Shown: positions 1 to 7,979 of the stretch, piece after piece
How the letters are laid out: the number at the start of each line of letters is the position of its first letter
Position numbering within the stretch: position 1 is the stretch's first letter
Source: Pseudomonadota bacterium
GTDB lineage: Bacteria > Pseudomonadota > Gammaproteobacteria > Enterobacterales > Enterobacteriaceae
Length of the DNA stretch: 64,000 bases
Reading direction: 5' to 3'
NCBI GenBank assembly: GCA_018261615.1
Contig: JAGTSE010000024.1
Location: 1 to 64,000 of the forward strand
Notes under the pieces: generated by a model
Told to the model about the DNA's origin: nothing
Database searches by the model: none
The model's input: only the letters and a program-made list of their open reading frames with translations
Position numbers and translations under genes: made by a program

Positions 1-17
1 CTGAGAAAGTTCCATTT

Positions 18-52
18 AAAAAGGGCTCCATAATGAACATGGAACCCTTTTT
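18..52 (-). terminator. Rho-independent terminator after yhdZ
   Basis: A 14-bp, nearly perfect inverted repeat (18-31 with 39-52, 7-nt loop) has A-runs on its left and T-runs on its right. It can therefore stop transcription on both strands. On the minus strand it lies about 80 bp past the yhdZ stop codon and probably ends the yhdWXYZ transcript. Confidence 0.85.
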
Positions 53-133
53 ACACCGGCCACCGGATCGGTCAACCGATCCTTAAACGATCGGCATTAA
101 CCTGCGGGTGGCCCTGGGACACAGCGATAACAA

Positions 134-892
134 TCAGTGGATAACTTGCGACAGGAAAGCGCGGGTACGTTCTGATTTCGGGTTCGCAAAGAACTCTTCA
201 GGAGGCGCCTGCTCAACAATCTCACCGCGATCCATAAAGATCACACGATCAGCGACGGTGCGGGCAAAGCCCATTTCATGGGTTACACACAGCATCGTCA
301 TACCAGATTGTGCCAGGCCAATCATCGTATCCAGTACTTCTTTCACCATTTCCGGATCCAGCGCTGACGTGGGTTCATCAAATAGCATGATCTTTGGTTT
401 CATACATAGTGAGCGGGCAATCGCCACACGCTGCTGCTGGCCACCCGAAATCTGTCCGGGAAATTTGTGCGCATGCTCGGCAATACGCACGCGCTCAAGA
501 TAATGCATTGCCAGCGCTTCAGCTTCTTTCTTCGGCATTTTGCGCACCCAAATCGGGGCCAGCGTACAGTTCTGTAATACAGTGAGATGCGGAAACAGAT
601 TGAAGTGCTGGAAAACCATGCCCACTTCCTGGCGAACCTTTTCAATATTGCGGATATCTTCGTTCAGCTCGATACCATCAACAACGATACGGCCCTGCTG
701 ATGCTCTTCCAGATGGTTGATGCAACGGATAGTCGTTGATTTCCCTGAGCCGGAAGGGCCGCAGAGTACAATACGTTCACCCTGCTTAACGTTCAGATTG
801 ATGTCCTTAAGGACATGGAACTGCCCGTACCACTTGTTCACATTATCGAGCGTAATCATCGCGTCGGCAGGTTGCATAATCATATTACTCAT
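134..892 (-). CDS. yhdZ: Polar amino-acid ABC transporter ATP-binding protein
   Basis: This 252-residue protein is the cytoplasmic ATPase of a polar amino-acid uptake system (GlnQ/AapP type). Walker A (GPSGSGKST) is at residues 45-53, the ABC signature (SGGQQQR) near 149-155 and Walker B (IMLFDEP) near 168-174. The switch-type [10 protein letters not shown] segment follows. An AGGA ribosome site lies just upstream of the chosen ATG. It starts 8 nt after the yhdY stop, as the last gene of yhdWXYZ. The family is certain; the transported amino acid is not experimentally settled, although general L-amino-acid specificity is likely by analogy with AapJQMP. Confidence 0.95.
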   Translation of the reverse strand: MSNMIMQPADAMITLDNVNKWYGQFHVLKDINLNVKQGERIVLCGPSGSGKSTTIRCINHLEEHQQGRIVVDGIELNEDIRNIEKVRQEVGMVFQHFNLFPHLTVLQNCTLAPIWVRKMPKKEAEALAMHYLERVRIAEHAHKFPGQISGGQQQRVAIARSLCMKPKIMLFDEPTSALDPEMVKEVLDTMIGLAQSGMTMLCVTHEMGFARTVADRVIFMDRGEIVEQAPPEEFFANPKSERTRAFLSQVIH

Positions 893-900
893 GGTGATCC

Positions 901-2004
901 TCAGTGCGGTGTACGCCCGGTGTTAAAGCGCTTTTCCAGATGCTGGCTGTAGCGCGACATGCTAAAACAGAAAACCCAATAAACTAACGCGGCGAAAACA
1001 TAGCCCTCAGTCGACATGCCGAGCCATGCCGGATCGACCGTAGCCTGCTGCACGCTGCTGAAAAGATCGAACAGACCGATGATGATCACCAGGCTGGTAT
1101 CTTTAAACAGCGCAATAATGGTGTTCACCAGGCCCGGGATCACCAGCTTCAGCGCCTGCGGCAGAATCACCAGCCCCTGCGTTTTCCAGTAGCCCAGTGC
1201 CAGAGATTCAGCGGCTTCGTACTGGCCTTTTGGCAGCGCCTGCAAACCACCACGCACCACTTCCGCCACATAAGCAGACTGGAACAGGACCACGCCGACC
1301 AACGCGCGGATCAGCTTATCAATGCTGGTTCCTTCCGACATAAACAGCGGCAGCATGACCGAAGACATGAACAGAACAGTGATCAGTGGTACACCGCGCC
1401 AGAACTCGATAAACACCACCGACAGCACGCGCACGACAGGCATTTTTGAACGACGACCCAGCGCCAGCAAAATACCCAGCGGCAGCGCACCGGCAATACC
1501 GACAGAAGCGATAATCAACGTCAGCGTCAGGCCGCCCCACTGGCGGGTTTCAACGCGATCCAGTCCCAGAAAGCCGCCAAACATTAACCACCAGACAACG
1601 ATTGGGTAGATAACAGCCCAGCAGGCAATGTAGCGGCCACGATGCGGTAAAGCTTTCCAGAACATTGGCACAATCGAGAGCAGGCCGATAATCAGTGCCA
1701 GATTGATACGCCAGCGCTGTTCATGCGGGTAAAGACCATACATAAACTGGCCAAAACGCTCATGAATAAACACCCAACAGGCGCCTGCTTTTGTACAGTC
1801 CGCCCGGGTTGAACCCACCCAGTTCGCCTGAAAGAACGACCACTCCAGCAGCGGTGGGATCAGTTCCCACATCAGCCACAGGCACACGATCGTTAACAGT
1901 GAGTTCGACCAACTGGAGAACAGATTTTTTCGCACCCACATCACCGCGCCATTGTTTCTTGCAGGTATCTGGCGCGCAGAGGGAGACAGAATAGCTTTTG
2001 TCAT
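901..2004 (-). CDS. yhdY: Polar amino-acid ABC transporter permease
   Basis: An inner-membrane permease of the HisM/AapM family, 367 residues. Several hydrophobic helices are visible, with the binding-protein-dependent transport (EAA) loop near residues 260-280 ([29 protein letters not shown]). It pairs with YhdX to form the translocation channel that YhdZ drives. The gene is separated from yhdX by 9 nt and from yhdZ by 8 nt, which indicates translational coupling. Its length matches the E. coli protein. Confidence 0.94.
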   Translation of the reverse strand: MTKAILSPSARQIPARNNGAVMWVRKNLFSSWSNSLLTIVCLWLMWELIPPLLEWSFFQANWVGSTRADCTKAGACWVFIHERFGQFMYGLYPHEQRWRINLALIIGLLSIVPMFWKALPHRGRYIACWAVIYPIVVWWLMFGGFLGLDRVETRQWGGLTLTLIIASVGIAGALPLGILLALGRRSKMPVVRVLSVVFIEFWRGVPLITVLFMSSVMLPLFMSEGTSIDKLIRALVGVVLFQSAYVAEVVRGGLQALPKGQYEAAESLALGYWKTQGLVILPQALKLVIPGLVNTIIALFKDTSLVIIIGLFDLFSSVQQATVDPAWLGMSTEGYVFAALVYWVFCFSMSRYSQHLEKRFNTGRTPH

Positions 2005-2013
2005 CGTAATTCC

Positions 2014-3195
2014 TTAGCGCTCAATTAGTGCAATACGACGGTTATAAATGTTCATCAGTAGCGAGATTGACAGACTGATAAGCAGATAAACAGACATGGT
2101 GATAGCGATGGTTTCAATGGCCTGACCGGTCTGGTTCAGCACCGTTCCTGCGAAGAGTGACACCATATCCGGGTAGCCGATAGCGGCCGCCAGAGAGGAG
2201 TTTTTCGCAATGTTCAGATACTGGCTGGTCAGCGGCGGAATAATGACGCGCAATGCCTGAGGGATAATGACCTGGCGCAGTGTCACCGGATTCGGCAGCC
2301 CCAGAGAACGCGCGGCCTCATGCTGACCATGAGGAACAGACTGAATGCCAGAACGGATAATCTCGGCGATAAACGCTGAGGTATAAACGGATAACGCAAT
2401 CGTCAGCGCAGCAAGTTCCGGGATCAGCACCATTCCGCCCTGGAAGTTAAAACCGCGCAGTTGCGGAATATCCCAGTGTAATGCTGCGCCAAAAAACCAG
2501 TGCGTCATCAGCGGTAGCACAATAATCAACCCCAGCGCAACCGGCCAGGTGCGACGCAACTGACCGGTCTTGATCTGCCGTGCTTTATTGAAACGAAACA
2601 TACCGACAGAAATGATCGCTGCTACGATAACTGCAGCAGCAAAGGCCAACAGACCTTCGCCCATTTGTGGTGAAGGAATATAAAGGCCACGGTTGCTCAA
2701 AAACAGCAAATCCATCGCGTTAACCGCCTGCCGCGGGCCGGGCAGATTCCGCAGCACGGCAAAGTACCAAAAAAAGATTTGCAGCAGCGGTGGGATATTG
2801 CGGAAGGTTTCGATATAAATCGTCGACAGTTTTCGCAGTAACCAGTTTTCCGACAGGCGCGCCAGGCCAAGGAAGAAGCCGAGGAAAGAGGCGAATACAA
2901 TACACAATGCTGAGACCAACAAGGTGTTAAGTAAACCGACAAGGAACACCCGACCATAGGTGTCGCCCTGCTCATAATCAATCAAGTGTTGAACAATCCC
3001 GAAACCAGCGGCGCGATCGAGGAACGCAAAGCCGGAAGTGATCCCGCGATTGTTCAGGTTAGTAACAGTGTTGTGTACCAAATAGATTGCGATAACGACC
3101 ACGGCGACAATCGCAAGGATTTGAAACAGCCAGGCACGAACCGCAGGGTTAGAAAGGGAGAAGGAGCCTTTCACGGTTGGGCGGCGATGGGACAT
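2014..3195 (-). CDS. yhdX: Polar amino-acid ABC transporter permease
   Basis: The second inner-membrane permease (393 residues, AapQ/HisQ type). It has an N-terminal membrane segment around residues 20-40, a long insert between helices, and the EAA loop in the C-terminal third (HEAARSLGLPNPVTLRQVIIPQALRVIIP). It should heterodimerise with YhdY. It is the first permease gene after the solute-binding protein and is set off from it by a 72-nt gap that contains a stem-loop. Confidence 0.94.
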   Translation of the reverse strand: MSHRRPTVKGSFSLSNPAVRAWLFQILAIVAVVVIAIYLVHNTVTNLNNRGITSGFAFLDRAAGFGIVQHLIDYEQGDTYGRVFLVGLLNTLLVSALCIVFASFLGFFLGLARLSENWLLRKLSTIYIETFRNIPPLLQIFFWYFAVLRNLPGPRQAVNAMDLLFLSNRGLYIPSPQMGEGLLAFAAAVIVAAIISVGMFRFNKARQIKTGQLRRTWPVALGLIIVLPLMTHWFFGAALHWDIPQLRGFNFQGGMVLIPELAALTIALSVYTSAFIAEIIRSGIQSVPHGQHEAARSLGLPNPVTLRQVIIPQALRVIIPPLTSQYLNIAKNSSLAAAIGYPDMVSLFAGTVLNQTGQAIETIAITMSVYLLISLSISLLMNIYNRRIALIER

Positions 3196-3227
3196 AGCAA
3201 AAACCTCAGTAACTATGACTCTGGGCT

Positions 3228-3250
3228 GGGCACCACGCGAGGTGGCGCCC
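3228..3250 (-). other. Intercistronic stem-loop between yhdW and yhdX
   Basis: A 9-bp stem (3228-3236 with 3242-3250) with a 5-nt loop lies in the 72-nt gap between the binding-protein gene and the first permease gene. In the minus-strand RNA every position can pair if one G-U pair is allowed. There is no U-run, so it is not a normal terminator. In other ABC operons such hairpins protect the upstream mRNA, so that binding protein exceeds permease. That role here is inferred. Confidence 0.5.
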
Positions 3251-3267
3251 GTTACAGCACTTGCGAA

Positions 3268-4293
3268 TTAACGCACTGGCGGAGCGTACTGGATACCGCC
3301 GTTATTCCAGAGGTTGTTCTGGCCACGTTTGATTTTCAGCGGGCTTTCAGAACCTACGTTACGTTCAAACACTTCGGAGTAGTTACCGACTTTTTTGATG
3401 ATGTTGTAAGCCCATTTATTATCAAGCTTCAGGTCTTTACCAAAGTCGCCTTCTTTGCCCAGCAGGTGAGCCATATCCGGTGTCGCTGGGTTCGCGGTTT
3501 TCTCATCAACGTTCTTCGAGTTAACGCCCATCTCTTCCGCATTCAGCATTGCGAACAGCGTCCAGCGCACGATGGCAAACCAGTCGTCGTCGCCACGGCG
3601 AACAACCGGACCCAGAGGCTCTTTAGAAATCACTTCCGGCAGGACGATCCACTCAGCCGGGTTGCTCAGTTTGATGCGCAGCGCGTACAGCTGAGACTGG
3701 TCGGAAGCCAACGTATCGCAACGGCCTGACTCCAGCGCTTTTGCCGATTCGTCAGAACGATCGAAGGTGACCGGGGTATATTTCATATTGTTGGATTTGA
3801 AGTAATCCGCCACATTCAGCTCGGTATCTGTACCGGCCTGAATACAAACGGTTGCACCATCCAGCTCTTTCGCGCTTTTCAGACCCGCTTTGTTATGGGT
3901 CAGGAAACCGATGCCGTCGTAATAAGTTACGCCAGTAAATGACAGCCCCATGCCGCCATCGCGGGAAGAAGTCCAGGTGGTATTACGGGAAAGAATATCC
4001 ACTTCACCGGACTGCAAAGCGGTAAAACGCTCTTTCGCGGTCAGCGGGGTGTATTTCACTTTGCTGTCATCACCAAAAACGGCGGCAGCAACGCCACGGC
4101 AAACGTCTACGTCGATACCGGTGAATTTACCGCTCGCGTCCGCGTAGGAGAAGCCAGGCAGGCCGTCGCTGATACCGCATTGTACAAAACCTTTCTTTTT
4201 AACGGCATCCAGCGTTGTACCCGCATGCGCCTGATTTGCAAGAGCAAACAGCGCACCGGTAGCGACCAGGCTGGCGATCATCATCTTTTTCAT
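3268..4293 (-). CDS. yhdW: Periplasmic amino-acid-binding protein
   Basis: The solute-binding protein (341 residues, AapJ/SBP_bac_3 type) that delivers amino acids to YhdX/YhdY. A Sec signal peptide is clear: MKKMM, then a hydrophobic core ending in the cleavage motif AHA at about residue 24. The mature part begins with TLDAVKKKGFVQCGISDGLPGFSY, typical of the family. It is the first gene of the operon and has a long upstream region carrying a sigma-54 promoter and NtrC-like sites, so it should be induced under nitrogen limitation. In some E. coli strains this locus is reported as cryptic; here the reading frame is intact. Confidence 0.94.
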   Translation of the reverse strand: MKKMMIASLVATGALFALANQAHAGTTLDAVKKKGFVQCGISDGLPGFSYADASGKFTGIDVDVCRGVAAAVFGDDSKVKYTPLTAKERFTALQSGEVDILSRNTTWTSSRDGGMGLSFTGVTYYDGIGFLTHNKAGLKSAKELDGATVCIQAGTDTELNVADYFKSNNMKYTPVTFDRSDESAKALESGRCDTLASDQSQLYALRIKLSNPAEWIVLPEVISKEPLGPVVRRGDDDWFAIVRWTLFAMLNAEEMGVNSKNVDEKTANPATPDMAHLLGKEGDFGKDLKLDNKWAYNIIKKVGNYSEVFERNVGSESPLKIKRGQNNLWNNGGIQYAPPVR

Positions 4294-4383
4294 AATGTAT
4301 CCTGTGTGGCGAAAAATTTATCGTTATATAAGGCGTCCGTGAAACGCCTGAAACCTGTCTGTGGCTATGGCCATACTCTTTTA

Positions 4384-4399
4384 AGCAAAGAGAATGCCA
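4384..4399 (-). promoter_or_regulatory. Sigma-54 promoter of yhdWXYZ
   Basis: Read on the minus strand this is TGGCAT-N5-TTGCT, one mismatch from the sigma-54 consensus TGGCAC-N5-TTGCW, with the invariant GG-N10-GC spacing. The predicted start is near 4373, giving an ~80-nt leader to the yhdW ATG at 4293. NtrC-like sites lie about 108 and 138 bp upstream. From memory, yhdWXYZ is reported as NtrC-controlled in E. coli, which agrees. Confidence 0.82.
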
Positions 4400-4443
4400 A
4401 TATTGCGAATGACGTGTTTGAGAGGGGCGTATACGCAATATTG
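4398..4443. repeat. 10-bp perfect inverted repeat in the yhdW control region
   Basis: CAATATTGCG at 4398-4407 is repeated as CGCAATATTG at 4434-4443, with a 26-bp spacer. The copies are centred 36 bp apart, between the sigma-54 promoter and the NtrC-like sites. They could be paired half-sites for a regulator or help to bend the DNA. No known consensus is assigned. Confidence 0.5.
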
Positions 4444-4472
4444 AGAGTGTAGACAGGAAAAAATAAAACCAA

Positions 4473-4489
4473 TGCCCCGTAGTGGTGCA
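4473..4489. promoter_or_regulatory. NtrC-like enhancer site 1 (yhdW)
   Basis: On the minus strand the 17-mer reads TGCACCACTACGGGGCA. It matches 12 of the 14 defined positions of the NtrC palindrome TGCACCA-N3-TGGTGCA. Its centre (4481) is about 108 bp upstream of the predicted sigma-54 start, the usual enhancer distance. Confidence 0.72.
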
Positions 4490-4502
4490 AAACTACAACC
4501 TA

Positions 4503-4519
4503 TGCCACAAAATAGAGCA
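4503..4519. promoter_or_regulatory. NtrC-like enhancer site 2 (yhdW)
   Basis: A weaker copy of the NtrC palindrome (TGCTCTATTTTGTGGCA on the minus strand, 10 of 14 positions). It is centred 30 bp, about three helical turns, beyond site 1. Paired sites on the same DNA face are normal for NtrC enhancers, as at glnA. Confidence 0.55.
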
Positions 4520-4739
4520 AAAAAATCACAGGAATTACTTTTTATTAACAAATAAGTTTCGCAGGTGAATATAAGCAATATAGTCAATGGACAGAGTTTG
4601 TGAATCAACTCACGGAGAAAGGGGGAATATATAAAAACAGGATATTAATACACGGCGGTTAATCATTTATTTTTGAATAACGACAAGGATGACATGCTGG
4701 TCATTTACTGGCGAAAAAAAGAATGCACTACAATAAAGC

Positions 4740-4763
4740 AAAAGCGCGGTGAACCGCGCTTTT
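4740..4763 (-). terminator. Rho-independent terminator after yhdV
   Basis: A 10-bp perfect stem (4740-4749 with 4754-4763) with a 4-nt loop and flanking A/T runs lies directly after the yhdV stop codon. It isolates yhdV from the yhdW control region. Confidence 0.85.
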
Positions 4764-4769
4764 GACAAT

Positions 4770-4991
4770 TTATCGGGTCAACGCCACGATGCCGAGTGTC
4801 AGACCAGCCAGCGCCGCTGCGCCGCCAGCAATCGCTCCGGCAGTTTCCCAGTTGTCCTGAGTTGTCCCTTTCATGCAGGTATTGGTATGTACCAGGCGAC
4901 CCTGATCGTCATACACTGGCACACAAGGCGAATCATGAGCACAACCGGCAAGCAGAGTTGTCAGTAATGCTACCGCAATGAAATTTTTCAT
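4770..4991 (-). CDS. yhdV: Small outer-membrane-type lipoprotein
   Basis: A 73-residue lipoprotein. The chosen start gives MKNFIAVALLTTLLAGC, a standard signal peptide with lipobox LLAGC at residues 13-17; an upstream ATG at 5015 would add an unlikely polar extension. The mature part has two more cysteines and a C-terminal glycine/alanine-rich hydrophobic segment (AGAIAGGAAALAGLTLGIVAL), resembling small glycine-zipper lipoproteins. The function is unknown. It stands alone between terminators. Confidence 0.85.
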   Translation of the reverse strand: MKNFIAVALLTTLLAGCAHDSPCVPVYDDQGRLVHTNTCMKGTTQDNWETAGAIAGGAAALAGLTLGIVALTR

Positions 4992-5426
4992 AATGTTACC
5001 TCGAAATAAACACAACTCCCGATATCAATACTCGTGATATCTCTACTGAGTTGATGGTGATTATTTTACCATCCGGTAACGACGATTCCCTAGTGTAATA
5101 ATCTCAAAGTATGTGCAGTGTAAACATCATGGAGAGAAAAATGCAGCCGGGAAGAGAAAATGCAGAAAAGATGAAACGGACAATAAAAATAGCGCTGGTT
5201 CAACTACAACGTATTGATTAATGACCAGCCGGGAACAGCATCGTGAAATTAACTGCGCGCGAATAATAATCCAGTTTATCGCTCAGGTAAAATAAAAGTG
5301 CCGTTAAGCGCCTTTAGTTAACTGCTTAATTATTTTCAGGAAAAGTTATCCTGCGAGCTAAATTTATTACCATAGGCGGTAATGGGTTCGCGCTTATGTG
5401 TAGTCGGCGGTGTAGTTAATTTAATA
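4992..5426. other. AT-rich intergenic region between yhdV and fis
   Basis: No convincing gene is seen. In E. coli acrEF, acrS, yhdU and yhdJ lie between fis and yhdV. Here the two flanking genes are 0.5 kb apart and I recognise no remnant of the missing genes. The yhdV promoter should lie in the first ~150 bp. Confidence 0.6.
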
Positions 5427-5462
5427 AAAAAGGCGCTTCCCCATGCCGAGTAGCGCCTTTTT
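5427..5462 (-). terminator. Rho-independent terminator after fis
   Basis: An 11-bp stem (5427-5437 with 5452-5462) of the form AAAAGGCGCT...AGCGCCTTTT lies about 25 bp past the fis stop codon. The A/T runs allow use on either strand. It ends the dusB-fis transcript. Confidence 0.85.
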
Positions 5463-5487
5463 ATCAATACAACTGACTGATTCAGAA

Positions 5488-5784
5488 TCAGTTCATGCCG
5501 TATTTTTTCAGTTTTTTACGCAGCGTGCCGCGGTTGATGCCCATCATCAGCGCCGCGCGGGTCTGATTACCACGGGTGTATTGCATCACCATGTCCAACA
5601 GTGGCTGTTCAACTTCAGCCAGTACCAGCTCATACAGGTCATTAACATCCTGACCATTCAGTTGAGCAAAATAGTTCTTCAGTGCCTGTTTTACCGAGTC
5701 ACGGAGCGGTTTTTGGGTTACCTGATCCTGAGAGTTAACGGTAGAAACGGTCAGTACGTCAGAATTTACGCGTTGTTCGAACAT
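5488..5784 (-). CDS. fis: Nucleoid protein and growth-phase regulator Fis
   Basis: The 98-residue sequence looks identical to E. coli Fis. It has the flexible beta-hairpin arm (about residues 11-26) and the C-terminal helix-turn-helix ([29 protein letters not shown]). Fis bends DNA, activates rRNA promoters, assists site-specific recombinases and peaks on nutrient upshift. It is cotranscribed with dusB, 23 nt upstream, from a conserved growth-rate-regulated promoter. Confidence 0.99.
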
Positions 5785-5807
5785 AGTTCTGTCAGCTCTT
5801 TATTTCA

Positions 5808-6773
5808 TTACGCAAGATTTTCGAAGTATGCCTTCAACGCCTCCAGCTGTTCGCTGGCATCCTCTATGGCGTTGAATGTGCGCCGAAACTGGTCATCTGG
5901 AGCGTGCTCCTGGAGATACCAGGAGACGTGTTTACGCGCAATTCGGTACCCTTTTGCCTGACCATAAAAGTCATGCAATTCCCGAACATGCGAACAAAGC
6001 AAGCGCTTAACCTCTGCCAGCGGCAGTGGGGCAAGCAGCTCCCCAGTGTCCAGATAATGCTGGATTTCCCGGAAGATCCAGGGTCTTCCCTGAGCGGCAC
6101 GTCCTATCATCAGAGCATCAGCTCCCGTATAGTCGAGCACAGCTCTGGCTTTTAGCGGGTCAGTAATGTCGCCATTCGCGATAACCGGAATGGAAACTTT
6201 CTGCTTAACTGCCCGAATACTGTTGTACTCAGCTTCTCCGTTGAACAAACAGGCGCGGGTGCGTCCATGAATGGTCAGAGCCTGAATGCCACATTCTTCG
6301 GCCAGTTGGGCAATTTCTACACAGTTACGGTGTTCCGGAGCCCAGCCTGTGCGAATCTTCAGCGTAACAGGCACATCCACTGCATTCACTACCGAGGTCA
6401 GGATAGACTTCACCAGATCCGGGTACTGCAACAGAGCCGAGCCTGCCAGCTTGCGATTCACCTTTTTCGCCGGGCAACCCATATTGATATCAATAATCTG
6501 GGCGCCGCTTTCCACATTAATACGTGCGGCTTTCGCCATTTCATCAGGATCGCTCCCTGCAATTTGCACAGTGCGAATTCCGGGTTCATCAATGTGCACC
6601 ATCCGAAGGCGGGACTTATCGCTTTCCCATACCTGCGGGTTAGACGACATCATCTCGGATACGGTTAAACCGGCTCCCATCTCGTAGCACAGCGTCCTGA
6701 ACGGCCGGTCGGTAATACCTGCCATAGGGGCTGCGATCAGGCGATTTCTAAGCTGGTAGTGTCCGATGCGCAT
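5808..6773 (-). CDS. dusB: tRNA-dihydrouridine synthase B
   Basis: A flavin-dependent enzyme (321 residues) that reduces uridine to dihydrouridine in the tRNA D-loop. The TIM-barrel start ([15 protein letters not shown]), catalytic cysteine motif ([14 protein letters not shown], Cys near residue 100), TIHGRTR and the FMN-binding end ([14 protein letters not shown]) are all present. It is the first gene of the dusB-fis operon, and its expression helps translation of fis in E. coli. Length matches E. coli. Confidence 0.97.
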   Translation of the reverse strand: MRIGHYQLRNRLIAAPMAGITDRPFRTLCYEMGAGLTVSEMMSSNPQVWESDKSRLRMVHIDEPGIRTVQIAGSDPDEMAKAARINVESGAQIIDINMGCPAKKVNRKLAGSALLQYPDLVKSILTSVVNAVDVPVTLKIRTGWAPEHRNCVEIAQLAEECGIQALTIHGRTRACLFNGEAEYNSIRAVKQKVSIPVIANGDITDPLKARAVLDYTGADALMIGRAAQGRPWIFREIQHYLDTGELLAPLPLAEVKRLLCSHVRELHDFYGQAKGYRIARKHVSWYLQEHAPDDQFRRTFNAIEDASEQLEALKAYFENLA

Positions 6774-6812
6774 GAGTTAAGAAATGACCATACTGTGACT
6801 GCAAGGCGGCGT

Positions 6813-6841
6813 ATATTACGCATTTTTTGCACGAGATGAAA
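6813..6841 (-). promoter_or_regulatory. fis operon promoter
   Basis: On the minus strand there is a -35 TTTCAT (6836-6841), a 17-bp spacer and a -10 TAATAT (6813-6818), followed by the GC-rich discriminator ACGCCGCC. This matches the E. coli fis promoter as I recall it, including the stringently controlled discriminator and the ~40-nt leader to dusB. Confidence 0.88.
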
Positions 6842-7018
6842 GGCCAAACTTTGAGCAATCCTCTGTTGTAGATCAAGAAATAGTCACTCAATCTTCCCGT
6901 TGAAAATTATTTATCAATTAAATCATTTATTTATGTGTGAATGGTTGTTTTGTGGACTCTTACAATTTCCCGTAACTTCTCATCATTTCTGAATAAATAC
7001 ATCCTCTGAGCGGGATAA
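6842..7018. other. fis promoter upstream region
   Basis: The AT-rich stretch upstream of the fis promoter holds no gene. In E. coli the equivalent DNA carries Fis autorepression and CRP/IHF sites. I see suitable A/T tracts but no site good enough to place exactly. Confidence 0.5.
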
Positions 7019-7039
7019 TCTGCTGTTTTTAGCAGCAGA
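7019..7039 (-). terminator. Possible terminator after the carbonic anhydrase gene
   Basis: A 7-bp perfect stem (TCTGCTG 7019-7025 with CAGCAGA 7033-7039) lies about 65 bp past the anhydrase stop codon. The U-run after it on the minus strand is poor, so termination may be partial. Confidence 0.4.
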
Positions 7040-7103
7040 CTTTCCCTCTTCTTTGCGATCTGCGTCGCATTTAAGAACACGATCATAATGTGGAAGCTGC
7101 GCG

Positions 7104-7847
7104 TTATTCGACCACAATGCGGCCATGCAGAGACTGTACTGGACGGTTATTTTCGTGATGCATTGTATGGGTGAATTTCTCAAGCTGTTCTGCTGAAACA
7201 GTCAGGGGGTGCTTAAGCACAATCCAGGTGACACCTTCAGAGCACGGTGGGGTGGTCAGTGAGCCGCTGAAGCGCCAGTAAGTTTTATCTTTCGGCAGAA
7301 GTTTATTCAGGTCCAGATCCTGTTTTATGGTGACATTCTGCTCAGCCTGCTGAGGCATAACGCCCCACAGTTTTTCCAGCTCCGGGGTTGCTGCGCCTTT
7401 ATCGAACATGACCGCAACTACCACCAACTCCCCACCGGCATTTTTATGGACCAGGTGCATTTCCATCGCGTATTTCTTGCCCTGCACGGTGTTTTCACTC
7501 GGTGCGTGGAAATGGAACTGTTGTAATGTCCAGGATTGCTTATCCAGAGTGATAGAGTCGCGGGTGTCAGCCTGTTCACTTGCCTGAATGGTATGGCCAT
7601 TGTTTGTCAACGTCACAGGGCCATCAATATAGTGCGTTTCCAGCGGGGAAAGATGGGTGTTCGCGGTCGAATCAATGTTAATAGGTGACTGGTTCATTCC
7701 GCTTTGGCAGGTCTTGTACGCCTCATCCAGCTCGCCCCAGTGTTCTGGTGAACCTTCTCCCTCGTAGCCCCAGTGTGATGCGAATGCTGAAGCCGAGATC
7801 ATGCTTAGCGCCAGCAGCGCTGCCTTGCCCTTAACATGTTTCATCAT
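7104..7847 (-). CDS. cah: Periplasmic alpha-class carbonic anhydrase
   Basis: A 247-residue exported zinc enzyme that interconverts CO2 and bicarbonate. The signal peptide ends at about residue 23 (SASAFA). Zinc ligands are His112 and His114 (FHFHAP) and His131 (MHLVH). The Thr gatekeeper lies in SGSLTTPPCSEG, and Cys47 and Cys202 can form the family's disulphide. I chose the first of two adjacent ATGs because AGGAAG lies 5 nt upstream; the longer frame from 7880 adds a non-signal extension. E. coli K-12 has no such gene beside dusB, so this is lineage-specific content. Confidence 0.93.
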   Translation of the reverse strand: MMKHVKGKAALLALSMISASAFASHWGYEGEGSPEHWGELDEAYKTCQSGMNQSPINIDSTANTHLSPLETHYIDGPVTLTNNGHTIQASEQADTRDSITLDKQSWTLQQFHFHAPSENTVQGKKYAMEMHLVHKNAGGELVVVAVMFDKGAATPELEKLWGVMPQQAEQNVTIKQDLDLNKLLPKDKTYWRFSGSLTTPPCSEGVTWIVLKHPLTVSAEQLEKFTHTMHHENNRPVQSLHGRIVVE

Positions 7848-7979
7848 ATTCTTCCTGTGAATATTTGTCAGACAAATCAATGCGATTTGTGTGGTTATAT
7901 TACCGGAGAATTGTCGGGGGAGAGAGGATTATCGCGGTGAGAGGTGAGATAGGCGTGGTCAGATGACCACGCCAAATGC

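Noticed and set aside
2986..3729. 247-codon open frame on the plus strand over yhdX/yhdW
   Set aside because: It is antisense to two clear ABC-transporter genes and shows no domain or codon pattern of its own.
4486..4501. Second sigma-54-like box (GG-N10-GC on the minus strand) near the NtrC sites
   Set aside because: It keeps only the GG and TTTGCA parts and overlaps the NtrC site; the box at 4384-4399 is far better.
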